From Gammaproteobacteria bacterium (GTDB lineage Bacteria > Pseudomonadota > Gammaproteobacteria > HTCC5015), in assembly GCA_026004975.1 (NCBI GenBank), contig BPKE01000002.1, positions 682,001 through 746,000 of the forward strand: 64,000 nucleotides of DNA. Direction: 5' to 3'. This document shows, in pieces, positions 31,383 through 41,131 of this stretch. The notes beneath the pieces were generated by a model that searched no databases, had not been told where the DNA came from, and saw only the letters and a program-made list of their open reading frames with translations. How positions within the stretch are numbered: the first letter of the stretch is position 1; each line of letters starts with the position of its first letter. Both the position numbers and the translations under genes were made by a program.

Positions 31383-32198
31383 TCAACGCTCGAGACGCCG
31401 CGCAGGGGCGGTGCGCACGTGCGTGCTGTACAGGGTCAGGCCGGTGAAGGCGATGCCGCCGACGATGTTGCCGAGCAACGTCGGGATCTCGTTCCAGATG
31501 AAGTACTCGGCGATCGAGAATCCGCCGCCCATCAGCAGGGCGAAGGGGAACAAGAACATGTTCACCACGGAGTGCTCGAAGGTCATGTAGAAGAACACCA
31601 GGATCGGCATCCACATCGCCACCACCTTGCCGCTCACGTGGGTGGAGATCATCGCCCCGGCGACCCCGGTCGACACCATCCAGTTGCACAGCACACCGCG
31701 CAAGAAGATCGTGAACCAACCCGCGATCCCGTACTGGGCGTAACCGAGGGTGCGCGCCTCGCCGATGCCGGCGATCTTGGTCCCGACCGGGCCGGGATCG
31801 GTGGAGAACCCGTAGGTGAACACGAAGGCCATGATGAAGGCCACGGTCAGGGCGCCGGCGAAGTTGCCGACGAACACCAGTCCCCAGTTGCGCAGGATCG
31901 CCGCCCAAGTCACGCCCGGCCGCCGGTCCAGCCAGGCGAGCGGCGCGAGCATGAACACGCCGGTGACCAGGTCGAAACCGAGCAGGTACAGCATGATGAA
32001 ACCGACCGGAAACAGCACCGCCCCGACCAGGGCGTTGCCGGTCTGGACGGCGATGGTGATCGCGAACACCGCCGCCAGCGCCAGGATCGCGCCGGCCATG
32101 AAACCGCGGATCAAGGTGTCGCGGGTGGACATGAAGATTTTCGCTTCGGCGGCGTCCACCATCTTGGTGACGAACTCTGCGGGGGCGAGATAGGCCAT
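31383..32198 (-). CDS. Formate/nitrite transporter family (FocA/NirC) channel
   Basis: 271 residues from MAYLAPAEFVTKMVDAAEAKI with GGAGG 6 nt upstream. Six membrane helices; family signatures GFDLVTGVFMLAPLAWLDRR, NWGLVFVGNFAGAL, FLRGVLCNWMVSTG and FEHSVVNMFLFP are all present. Moves small monovalent anions such as formate or nitrite across the inner membrane. The substrate cannot be told from sequence alone, but the adjacent phosphatase/kinase favours nitrite. Leader region is long and structured. Confidence 0.93.
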   Translation of the reverse strand: MAYLAPAEFVTKMVDAAEAKIFMSTRDTLIRGFMAGAILALAAVFAITIAVQTGNALVGAVLFPVGFIMLYLLGFDLVTGVFMLAPLAWLDRRPGVTWAAILRNWGLVFVGNFAGALTVAFIMAFVFTYGFSTDPGPVGTKIAGIGEARTLGYAQYGIAGWFTIFLRGVLCNWMVSTGVAGAMISTHVSGKVVAMWMPILVFFYMTFEHSVVNMFLFPFALLMGGGFSIAEYFIWNEIPTLLGNIVGGIAFTGLTLYSTHVRTAPARRLER

Positions 32199-32250
32199 CG
32201 GATCCTCCAAGCGGAACGGGGTTGGGTAACGGGACGATTCCCTCCCTGGC

Positions 32251-32339
32251 CCGCCCGCGCCGGCGGCGCGGGCGGCGGACCGAAAGCCCTCCTGGGCACG
32301 GCCCGGGCCGCCTGAAACTGGGGCCGCGTTTCGGTCCGC
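32251..32339 (-). other. Structured leader upstream of the formate/nitrite channel
   Basis: The 246-bp gap behind mtnA holds two strong inverted repeats: an 11-bp perfect stem with a 3-nt loop (32251-32261 with 32265-32275) and an 11-bp perfect inverted repeat, GCGGACCGAAA, with 43 bp between arms (32275-32285 with 32329-32339). Neither is followed by a U-tract. They could be a terminator for mtnA, an mRNA leader or an operator; nothing else was recognised in this gap. Confidence 0.4.
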
Positions 32340-32444
32340 GCCCCCTCGTTCAAGATCCATGCCAGCCGGCAAGCCCGGTCCGGCCGCCGGTCGCGCGCCG
32401 GCGTCGCACCACGACGGTGCGCAGACGCTGCATTCCGCACGCGA

Positions 32445-33497
<1,053 letters not shown>

Positions 33498-35318
33498 CGT
33501 CCACCTCGTTCGGATCCAGGGAAAACGGTCGAGCGGTCTCGCGCAGCCGCCAGCGCGCCGGCCCGTCGGGTTGCAGCCGCAGCCAACCACGCACCGAATT
33601 GATCAGGAACAACGCGCGCGCCCGCGCCAGATCCGCGCAAAACAACTCGCGCTCGGCGATGGCGCCGGCCTCGAGCAGGCGCTTGCGCCACACGCCCGGC
33701 AACAGTCCCCGCGCCGCCGGCGGCGTGTAAAAACCGTCTTCCAGTTTCAGCACCAGGTTTGCGAAGGTCGATTCGGTCAGGCCGCCGTCGGCGTTCCAAA
33801 GCAAGGCGTCGTCGCAACCGGGCGGCAGGCAGCGCCGGTAGACCTCGCGGGCGGTCGTCTTGTGACAGTGCCAGGGGCTGCGCGTGTCGCTGGGTCCGGC
33901 GGCCAGGCCGACCACGGCGCCGTCCAGGGACGTGAGCGGCGCCAGATCGATCCCGAGCCGCCCGTGCACGTCCAGGGTCAAGCGCAGCTTGGCGGGCCCG
34001 CGCGCGGACGCGGCCGCCTCGAGCACGGCCCGGCGCACCGTCGCGGCGTCGCAGGGAAAATCGAAATAGGCGGCGCTGTCGGCCAGCCGCGCCAGGTGGT
34101 CCTCGAGGAACACGGGCCGGCCATCCTCCACGCGCAGCGAGGCCAGGAGCGCGAAGCGCCGGCCGGCCTCGGCGAGCACGGCCGCCTTGCTCAGCGTCTC
34201 GGCGTACTCGTCCTCCGGCCGCGAGTCCCAGACGATGCCGCCGCCGACCGCGTAATGGGCCTGGCCGCGGCGGCGGTCGACCCAGGCGGTGCGGATCGCC
34301 ACGTTGAAACGCGCGCGCCGGCCCGGGCCGAAAACGCCGACGGCGCCCGTGTAGACGCCGCGCGGCGTCGTTTCCAGCTGTGCGATCACGCGCATCGCCC
34401 GGATCTTGGGCGCACCGGTGATCGAGGCCGGCGGGAACGCGGCGGCGAACAGTTCGGCCAGCGGCGCGCGGCTGCGCGCCCGCACCGTGGAGATCATCTG
34501 CCAGACGGTCGGATAACGCTCGACGGCGAACAACGACGGCACGGTGACGCTGCCCGGTTCGGCCAGCCGCCCCAGATCGTTGCGCACCATGTCGACGATC
34601 ATCACGTTCTCCGCCCGGTCCTTGGCCGCCCGGTGCAGGGCCGCGGCGACCTCGCGATCCTCGACCGTGCGCGGCGCCCGCGGCCGCGTGCCCTTCATCG
34701 GCCGGCTCTCGACCCATTCGCCGTCCACCGCGAGAAAGCGCTCGGGCGACACCGACAGGATCTGCACCACCCCCAAATCCAGATAAGCGGCGTGCGCCGA
34801 GCGTTGCGCCGCCCACAAGGCCGCGAACCAGGCCAGCGCGTCGCCGGCGAACGGCGCCGTCAGCGGGTAACAGTAGTTGACCTGGTAACAAACCCCGTCG
34901 CGGATCATGCGGCGGATGCGCGCCACGCGCCGGCAGTAGGCGCCGGCCGGCAGCGCCGCCCGCCAGGGGCCGAGCCGCCAGCCGGTGGCCGGTTCGAGCA
35001 GCGACAGCGGCCGCCCCGAGTCGAACAGGCCGAACCAGGCGAGCGGCAAGGCCGGCGAAGGCGGCGCGGTGAGCATCGCCGTGTCGAACGCCGGTGCCGC
35101 CTCGTAGGCGACGAAACCGACCGCGCAACCGCCGGCCGCCGCATGCGCCTCGGCCTCACGCAGCACCGGCATCACCTCGCCAGGGCGGCGCGCGCACAAC
35201 ACCGCCCGCGGCCGTTCGAACAGCCGCCAGGCCGCGGGGCCGTCTTCCGGCGAAGGCAACAGCGCAAACGGCGCGGCGAACGACATGCCAAGGGGGGCGA
35301 ATGGGAGAGGCGTGCCGC

Positions 35319-35324
35319 ATTATA
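35319..35324 (-). promoter_or_regulatory. TATAAT -10 of the pabB-mtnA transcript
   Basis: A perfect TATAAT on the minus strand, in the 86-bp divergent gap between pabB and the deaminase gene. A 7-bp hairpin-forming repeat (GCCTCGG / CCGAGGC) lies just beyond it. No good -35 was recognised. Confidence 0.4.
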
Positions 35325-35372
35325 CGGCCTCGGGCTTGCCGAGGCCCGACCCGCGGGGTATCGTTCGCCGCC

Positions 35373-36695
35373 ATGGAAGCCGAAGCGATCGATCTGCTCG
35401 TCGAAGCGCGCTGGGTGATCCCCGTGGTGCCGCGCGCCGCGGTCCTGGAAGACCACGCCGTGGCCGTGCGCGGCGGTCGCATCCTCGAGATCCTGCCCGC
35501 CGCCGAGGCGCGGCGACGCTACCGCGCCGAGCGGGTGGTGCAGCGCCCCGACCACGCCCTCATCCCGGGGCTGGTGAACGCCCACACCCACGCCGCCATG
35601 ACCCTCTTCCGCGGTCTGGCCGACGACCGGCCGCTGATGGTCTGGCTGCAGGAGCACATCTGGCCGGCCGAACAGAAGTGGGTCGACGAGCGTTTCGTGC
35701 TCGACGGCACCCGGCTGGCGGCGGCGGAAATGATCAAGGGCGGAACCACCTGCTTCGCCGACATGTATTTCTTCCCCGACGCCGTCGCCGAAGTCGCCCG
35801 CAGCACCGGCCTGCGCGCCGCGGTCGGACTGATCGTCCTGGACTTTCCGACGGTGTGGGCGCAAGACCCCGACGAATACCTGAGCAAAGGCGCGGCGCTG
35901 CACGACAAGCTGCGCGCCGAGCGGCGCCTGTACACCTTCTTCGCCCCGCACGCGCCCTACACGGTCTCCGACGCGCCGCTGGAAAAACTCGGCACGCTGG
36001 CCGAGGAGCTGGACATCCCGATCATGATCCACCTGCACGAGACCGCCGGCGAGGTCGACGAGGCCGTGGCGCGCGAGGGCCGCCGGCCCTTCGCCCGGCT
36101 CGACGCCCTGGGGCTCGTCTCGCCGCGGCTGATGGCCGTGCACATGACCCAGCTCGAGCCGGCCGAAATCGCCCGCCTGGCCGAGACCGGCGCCCACGTC
36201 GTCCACTGCCCGGAATCGAACCTCAAGCTCGCCAGCGGTTTCTGCCCCGTGCAGGCCCTGCTCGAAGCGGGCGTCAACGTCGCCCTGGGCACCGACGGCG
36301 CCGCCAGCAACAACGACCTGGACCTCATCGGCGAGATGCGCACCGCCGCCCTGTTGGCCAAGGCGGTGTCCGGCGACGCCGCCGCGGTGCCGGCCGCCCA
36401 GGCCCTGGAAATGGCCACCCTCGGCGGCGCCCGGGCGCTCGGCCTGGACGGCGAGATCGGCAGCCTGGAACCCGGCAAATGGGCCGACCTGGTCGCCGTC
36501 GACCTGGGCGTCTTGGAAAGCCAGCCGGTCTACGATCCGCTTTCGCACCTGGTCTACTGCACGCAGCGCAACCAGGTCAGCGACGTCTGGGTCGCCGGCC
36601 GGCCGCTGCTGCAGAACCGCGCCCTCGTCGACCTCGACGAGGGCGAACTGATCGCGTGCGCCGAGGGCTGGCGCGCGCGCATCGCCGGGCCATGA
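35373..36695 (+). CDS. mtaD: 5-methylthioadenosine / S-adenosylhomocysteine deaminase (TRZ/ATZ amidohydrolase)
   Basis: 440 residues. Amidohydrolase metal site: VNAHTHAAM, HLHETAGEVDE, HMTQLEPAE, and LGTDGAASNNDLDL. WLQEHIWPAEQKWV and the C-terminal SLEPGKWADLVAVDL are typical of the MTA/SAH deaminase group. It deaminates MTA (or 5'-deoxyadenosine) to the inosine form for salvage. First gene of a six-gene run to yciK in which all adjoining genes overlap by 4 nt. The Pseudomonas order mtnA - deaminase - ubiG - mupP - yciK is kept, with rmuC and an isoprenoid synthase inserted. Confidence 0.9.
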   Translation: MEAEAIDLLVEARWVIPVVPRAAVLEDHAVAVRGGRILEILPAAEARRRYRAERVVQRPDHALIPGLVNAHTHAAMTLFRGLADDRPLMVWLQEHIWPAEQKWVDERFVLDGTRLAAAEMIKGGTTCFADMYFFPDAVAEVARSTGLRAAVGLIVLDFPTVWAQDPDEYLSKGAALHDKLRAERRLYTFFAPHAPYTVSDAPLEKLGTLAEELDIPIMIHLHETAGEVDEAVAREGRRPFARLDALGLVSPRLMAVHMTQLEPAEIARLAETGAHVVHCPESNLKLASGFCPVQALLEAGVNVALGTDGAASNNDLDLIGEMRTAALLAKAVSGDAAAVPAAQALEMATLGGARALGLDGEIGSLEPGKWADLVAVDLGVLESQPVYDPLSHLVYCTQRNQVSDVWVAGRPLLQNRALVDLDEGELIACAEGWRARIAGP

Positions 36696-37405
36696 GCGCC
36701 ACCACCGCCGACCAGGCCGAACTCGCCAAATTCGACCGCCCGGGCGCCGACTGGTGGAACCCGGACGGGCCGTTTTGCACCCTGCACGACATCAACCCCG
36801 CCCGCCTGGACTACATCGAACGGCAGGTCGGCGGGCTCGACGGCAAGCGCGTGCTCGACATCGGCTGCGGCGGCGGATTGCTCGCCGAAGCCATGGCCGA
36901 GCGCGGCGCACGGGTGACGGCCATCGACCTGGCCGAAACCGCCCTGGCCGCCGCCCGGGAACACGCCACCGCCCGCGGCCTGGACATCGATTACCGGCTC
37001 CAGGACGCCGCCGCCCTGGCCGCCGAAGCCCCGGCCGCTTTCACCGTGGTCACCTGTCTGGAACTGCTCGAGCACGTGCCGGAGCCCGATGCACCGATCG
37101 CGGCGGCGGCGACCCTGGTCGCGCCCGGCGGCTGGGTGATCTTCTCCACCCTCAACCGCACGCCGCGCGCCTTCTTCGGCGCCATCGTCGCCGCCGAGTA
37201 CCTGTTCGGGCTGCTGCCGCGCGGCACCCACGACTACGCGCGCTTCATCCGCCCCTCGGAACTGGCCGCGGCGGCGCGGACGCACGGGCTGGAACCGGTG
37301 GACGTCACCGGCCTGTGCTACGACCCCTGGCGGCGCCGGGCGCGCCTGGCGCGCGACGTGTCGATCAACTACCTGCTGTGCTGCCGCCGGCCGCCGGCGG
37401 CGTGA
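36692..37405 (+). CDS. ubiG: Ubiquinone biosynthesis O-methyltransferase UbiG
   Basis: 237 residues from ATG 36692, overlapping the deaminase stop (ATGA). WWNPDGPFCTLHDINPARLDYI, the SAM site VLDIGCGGGLLAEAMAERGARVTAIDL, ELLEHVPEPDAPI and STLNRTPRAFFGAIVAAEYLFGLLPRGTHDY are standard UbiG. It performs both O-methylations in ubiquinone synthesis. Coupled to mupP by a GTGA overlap. Confidence 0.97.
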   Translation: MSATTADQAELAKFDRPGADWWNPDGPFCTLHDINPARLDYIERQVGGLDGKRVLDIGCGGGLLAEAMAERGARVTAIDLAETALAAAREHATARGLDIDYRLQDAAALAAEAPAAFTVVTCLELLEHVPEPDAPIAAAATLVAPGGWVIFSTLNRTPRAFFGAIVAAEYLFGLLPRGTHDYARFIRPSELAAAARTHGLEPVDVTGLCYDPWRRRARLARDVSINYLLCCRRPPAA

Positions 37406-38082
37406 ACGGAAGCCCGGCCGTCTTGCGCCTGTTCCTGTTCGACCTGGACGGCACCCTCGTGGACACGGCGCCGGATCTGGCCGCCGTGGTCAACGCCATG
37501 CGCACCGCCCGCGGCCTGCCGCCCCGGCCGCTCGAGGCCCTGCGCCCGGCCGTCTCCCGCGGCGCCCGCGCCCTGCTGCGGCGCGCCTTCGATCCGCCGC
37601 CGGACGGCGCCGAACTCGAGGCGCTGCGCGCCGAACTGCTGGAACGTTACGCGGCGGCGCCGGCCCGGGCCGCGCGCCTGTTTCCGGGCCTGGACGGCGT
37701 GCTCGCCCGCCTCGAAGCCGCCGGCCTGCCCTGGGGGGTGGTCACCAACAAGCCCCAGGACCTGGCCGCGGCCGTGCTCGACGCCCTGGACCTGGCGCGC
37801 CGCTGCGCGGTGCTCATCGGCGGCGATCGGCTTAAGCGGCCCAAGCCGGATCCCGAAGGCCTGCAGAGCGCCTGCCGGCAGTGCGCGGTGCCGCCCGCCC
37901 AGGCCGTCTACCTCGGCGACGACCGGCGCGACGTCGAAGCCGCCCGCGCCGCCGGCCTCGCGGCGCTGGTCGCCGCCTGGGGATACCGCGAGGCCGAAGA
38001 CGACCCGTGCCGCTGGGGCGCCGATGCTATCATCGCCGACGCCGAGGCCCTGCACGCCTGGCTGGATCCACGCCTGCCGTGA
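37402..38082 (+). CDS. mupP: N-acetylmuramic acid 6-phosphate phosphatase MupP (HAD family)
   Basis: 226 residues, GTG start in a GTGA overlap with ubiG. HAD motifs FDLDGTLVDTAPD, VVTNKP, LKRPKPDPEG and YLGDDRRDVEAARAAG. The family is annotated either phosphoglycolate phosphatase or MupP; the position between ubiG and yciK is that of mupP in Pseudomonas, where it serves peptidoglycan recycling. Substrate is inferred from position. Confidence 0.8.
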   Translation: MNGSPAVLRLFLFDLDGTLVDTAPDLAAVVNAMRTARGLPPRPLEALRPAVSRGARALLRRAFDPPPDGAELEALRAELLERYAAAPARAARLFPGLDGVLARLEAAGLPWGVVTNKPQDLAAAVLDALDLARRCAVLIGGDRLKRPKPDPEGLQSACRQCAVPPAQAVYLGDDRRDVEAARAAGLAALVAAWGYREAEDDPCRWGADAIIADAEALHAWLDPRLP

Positions 38083-39332
38083 CCGACCTGCCCTTCCCGC
38101 CGCTGCTGCTCTGGTCCACCCTCGCCCTGGCCGCCGGCCTGCTGCTCGGCTTCGGCCTCGGCTGGGCGCTGGGCGCCCTGCGCGCCGCCCGTCTCGGCGC
38201 GGCCCTGGAAGCCGAGCGCGCCGCCGGCGCGGCGCGCATCGAGGCCCTGAACGAGGCGCTGGCCAAACTCGACGCCCACTTCGCCGCTCTGGCCGGCCAG
38301 GCCCTGGAGCGCAACAACGCGCTGTTCCTGAAACTCGCCGAGCAGAACCTCGACAAGCACCGCCAGGCGGCGGTCGGCGAGCTGCAACGCCGCGAGCAGG
38401 CCATCGAAGCGCTGCTGCGGCCGATCCGCGACGCCCTGGAAAAAACCGACCGGCAATTGCGCGAAATCGAAAAGGAGCGCAAGGAAAGCTTCGGCGCGCT
38501 GCGCCAGCATCTGGAGGGCCTGGCGCAAAGCCAGTTGCGCCTGCAGAAAGAAACCCAGAACCTGGTCAACGCCCTGCGCCGCCCGGAAGTGCGCGGCCAG
38601 TGGGGCGAACTGACCCTGCGCCGCCTGGTGGAGCTGGCGGGCATGAGCGAGCACTGCGATTTTTCCGAGCAGCCCAGCGTCAGCGGCGAGGGCGGCGTGC
38701 TGCGCCCCGACCTCATCGTGCGGATGCCCGACCGGCGGGAGATCGTCGTCGACGCCAAGACGCCGCTGGACGCCTATCTCACCGCCTGCCAGAGCGGCGA
38801 CGAGAACGAGCGCCAGGCCGCCCTCGCCCGGCATGCGCGCAAAATGCGCGAACGCGTGCGCGAACTCGCGGCCAAGGCCTACTGGGCGCAATTCGAAAAC
38901 GCACCGGACTACGTCGTCCTGTTCGTGCCGGGCGAACACTTCTTGAGCGCCGCCCTCGAGCAGGATCCCGAACTGCTCGAGTATGCCCTGGCCAACAAGG
39001 TGATCCTGGCCACGCCGACTACGCTCATCGCCTTGCTGCGCGCGGTGGCCTTCGGCTGGCGCCAGCAGGCGGTGGCCCGCAACGCCGAGCAGATCCGCCG
39101 CCTGGGCGAGGAACTCTACCAGCGCCTGGCGACCTTCTGCGAACACCTCGGCCGCCTGGGCGGCGCGCTCGGCAACAGCGTCGAGCACTACAACCGCGCG
39201 GTCGGCTCCCTGGAGCGCCTGGTGTTGCCGGGGGCGCGCAAATTCGTCGAACTCGGCATCGAGACGCGCAAGGAGCTCGTCGAACCCGAGCCGGTGGACA
39301 AGCAAACGCGCGGACTCGACAAGCCGACATGA
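38079..39332 (+). CDS. rmuC: DNA recombination protein RmuC
   Basis: 417 residues, GTG start in a GTGA overlap with mupP. One N-terminal membrane helix (LLLWSTLALAAGLLLGFGLGWALGAL), a coiled coil about 45-160, then the RmuC nuclease-like domain: RRPEVRGQWGELTLRRLVELAGM, VDAKTPLDAYLTA, YVVLFVPGEHFLSAAL, VILATPTTLIALLRAVAFGWRQ. Linked to limiting inverted-repeat rearrangement; the biochemical role is not settled. Confidence 0.95.
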   Translation: MTDLPFPPLLLWSTLALAAGLLLGFGLGWALGALRAARLGAALEAERAAGAARIEALNEALAKLDAHFAALAGQALERNNALFLKLAEQNLDKHRQAAVGELQRREQAIEALLRPIRDALEKTDRQLREIEKERKESFGALRQHLEGLAQSQLRLQKETQNLVNALRRPEVRGQWGELTLRRLVELAGMSEHCDFSEQPSVSGEGGVLRPDLIVRMPDRREIVVDAKTPLDAYLTACQSGDENERQAALARHARKMRERVRELAAKAYWAQFENAPDYVVLFVPGEHFLSAALEQDPELLEYALANKVILATPTTLIALLRAVAFGWRQQAVARNAEQIRRLGEELYQRLATFCEHLGRLGGALGNSVEHYNRAVGSLERLVLPGARKFVELGIETRKELVEPEPVDKQTRGLDKPT

Positions 39333-40189
39333 ACCCGGAGCGCCACTGCCGGCGGCTGGCGGCCGCCAGCGGCTCGAACTTCCACCTCGCCTTCCGTTTC
39401 CTGCCCGCGCCGCAGCGCCGGGCGATCACCGCCCTGTACGCCTTCTGCCGGCTGGTCGACGACGCCGTCGACGACGAAGCCGGCGACGGCGCGCGGCGCC
39501 TGGCCGAATGGCGCGCCGAGCTCGATCGGCTGTACGCCGGCCGGCCGACCCACCCGGTGACCCAGGCACTCGCCGAGGCCGTCGCCCGCTACGGACTCGA
39601 CCGGGCCTACTTCGAGGAACTGCTCGACGGCATGGCGATGGACCTGCAGCACACCCGCTACCCGGATTTCAAGGCCCTGCAGTTGTACTGCTATCGGGTG
39701 GCGTCCGTGGTGGGCATCCTGTGCGCCCACGTCTTCGGTTTCAGCGACCGGCGCACCCTCGACTACGCCCACGACCTCGGCCTCGCCCTGCAGCTCATCA
39801 ACATCCTGCGCGACGCCGGCGAGGACGCGCGCCGCGGCCGCATCTACATCCCGCAGGACGAGCTCGCCGCCTTCGGCGTGCGGCCCGAGGCCCTGCAGCG
39901 GCGCCACACCACCCCGGCACTGCAAGCGCTGTTCGCCCACCAGGCCCGGCGGGCCCGCGCCGGCCTCGAGAACGCGCGGCGCAAGCTGCCCGAAGCGGAT
40001 CGCTTGCGGCAGCGTCCCGGGATGGTCATGGCGGCGCTCTACGAAGCGCTGCTCGACCGGATCGAGCGCGGCGGCTACCGGGTGCTCGAGCAACGCCATC
40101 GACTGCCGACAGTGAATAAACTCGTGGTCGCCTGGCGCGCCTGGCGGCACGCCGGACGACCGGCCGATCGAAGAGGAGCGACGACATGA
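39329..40189 (+). CDS. Squalene/phytoene synthase family, presqualene diphosphate synthase (HpnD)-like
   Basis: 286 residues, ATGA overlap with rmuC. Prenyl-synthase motifs: ALYAFCRLVDDAVDDEAGDG (first Asp-rich motif) and AHDLGLALQLINILRDAGEDARRGRIYIP (second Asp-rich motif), with ELLDGMAMDLQHTRYPDFKALQLYCYRVASVVG between. It condenses two prenyl diphosphates, most likely farnesyl diphosphate for hopanoids or squalene. The other hpn genes are not in the window, so the pathway is open; a carotenoid role is possible. Confidence 0.85.
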   Translation: MNPERHCRRLAAASGSNFHLAFRFLPAPQRRAITALYAFCRLVDDAVDDEAGDGARRLAEWRAELDRLYAGRPTHPVTQALAEAVARYGLDRAYFEELLDGMAMDLQHTRYPDFKALQLYCYRVASVVGILCAHVFGFSDRRTLDYAHDLGLALQLINILRDAGEDARRGRIYIPQDELAAFGVRPEALQRRHTTPALQALFAHQARRARAGLENARRKLPEADRLRQRPGMVMAALYEALLDRIERGGYRVLEQRHRLPTVNKLVVAWRAWRHAGRPADRRGATT

Positions 40190-40935
40190 AGCCGACCGGA
40201 GAAGGCGATTTCACCGACCGCGTGGTGTTGGTCACCGGCGCCGGCGGCGGCCTCGGCGCCGCCGTCGCGCACGCGCTCGGCGTGCGCGGCGCCACCGTGG
40301 TGCTGCTCGGCCGTCGCGTGCCGGCGCTCGAGGCGCTCTACGACCGCATCCTCGCCGACGGCGGCGCGCAGCCCGCGATCTACCCCCTGAACCTGGAGGG
40401 GGCGACGCCGAAGGACTACGCCGACCTCGCCGACGCCGTCGCCGACCGGCTCGGCCGGCTCGACGCCCTGGTCCACCTGGCCGCCACCGCGCAAGCGCCC
40501 TGCCCGATCGTCGACCACGACCCGCTGGCCTGGCAGCGCGTCCTGCACGTCAACCTCACCGCCCCGTTCCTCCTCAGCCAGGCCTGCCTGGAGCTGTTGC
40601 GTCGGGCGCCGGACGGCCGGCTGTTGTTCACCACCCACCGGCTGGACAAGGCCTACTGGGGGGCCTACGCGGTCTCCAAAGCGGGCCTCGAACGCCTGGC
40701 GGCGGTGCTCGCCGACGAGCTCGACGTCGCCCCGCGCGTCGCCGTCAACGTCATCGAGCCGGGGCCGGTGGCCTCGCCGATGATGCAGCGCCTGTTCCCC
40801 GGCATGGCGCCCGAGGAACTGCGCCCGGTCGAAGAAGCGGTGCGCGGCGTGCTCTGGGCGCTCGGCCCCGAGGCGGCCGGCCTGAGCGGCCGCCTGATCC
40901 CCGCCCTGGCGCCGCAGGATCACCGCCCGCTGTGA
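40186..40935 (+). CDS. yciK: Short-chain dehydrogenase/reductase YciK
   Basis: 249 residues, ATGA overlap with the synthase gene, GAGGAG ribosome binding site. Rossmann GAGGGLGAAVAHAL, catalytic Tyr-Lys in YAVSKAG preceded by a Thr/His-rich stretch LLFTTHRLDKAYWGA; FLLSQACLELL and EPGPVASPM are family patterns. It keeps the ubiG-mupP-yciK neighbourhood. The substrate is unknown in this family. Confidence 0.88.
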   Translation: MKPTGEGDFTDRVVLVTGAGGGLGAAVAHALGVRGATVVLLGRRVPALEALYDRILADGGAQPAIYPLNLEGATPKDYADLADAVADRLGRLDALVHLAATAQAPCPIVDHDPLAWQRVLHVNLTAPFLLSQACLELLRRAPDGRLLFTTHRLDKAYWGAYAVSKAGLERLAAVLADELDVAPRVAVNVIEPGPVASPMMQRLFPGMAPEELRPVEEAVRGVLWALGPEAAGLSGRLIPALAPQDHRPL

Positions 40936-40940
40936 CGCCC

Positions 40941-40970
40941 GCCGCGGCGGCCGCTTGCCGCCGCCGCGGC
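40941..40970 (+). terminator. GC hairpin closing the deaminase-yciK operon
   Basis: GCCGCGGCGG (40941-40950) and CCGCCGCGGC (40961-40970) pair perfectly over 10 bp with a 10-nt loop, 6 bp after the yciK stop. Only CCCTTCGT follows, so the U-tract is poor. Confidence 0.4.
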
Positions 40971-40977
40971 CCCTTCG

Positions 40978-40985
40978 TGTAGAAT
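40978..40985 (+). promoter_or_regulatory. Extended -10 for the ABC-transporter operon
   Basis: TGTAGAAT reads as an extended -10 (TG then TAGAAT at 40980-40985). The nearest -35 match, TTGCCG at 40955, is 19 bp away, longer than usual. It implies a leader of about 140 nt with a GCCCCCG/CGGGGGC hairpin close to the start codon. Confidence 0.4.
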
Positions 40986-41131
40986 CCGGCCCGGCCGGGA
41001 ACTCGCCGAGGTCCCGCCCGGTCCATCGCCCCGCGCGCCTCGCCGGGCAGACGAGACGCGCCGCCCGCAGGCGAATCGCGCCCCCGCCCGGCTTTCGGGG
41101 GCAGACAAGAAAAAACGAGGAGGCTTTCGCG

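Noticed and set aside
40955-40962. Another TTGCCGCC copy upstream of the GldA operon
   Set aside because: A single copy in GC-rich sequence, lying in the loop and right arm of a hairpin; not evidence for the flagellar operator.
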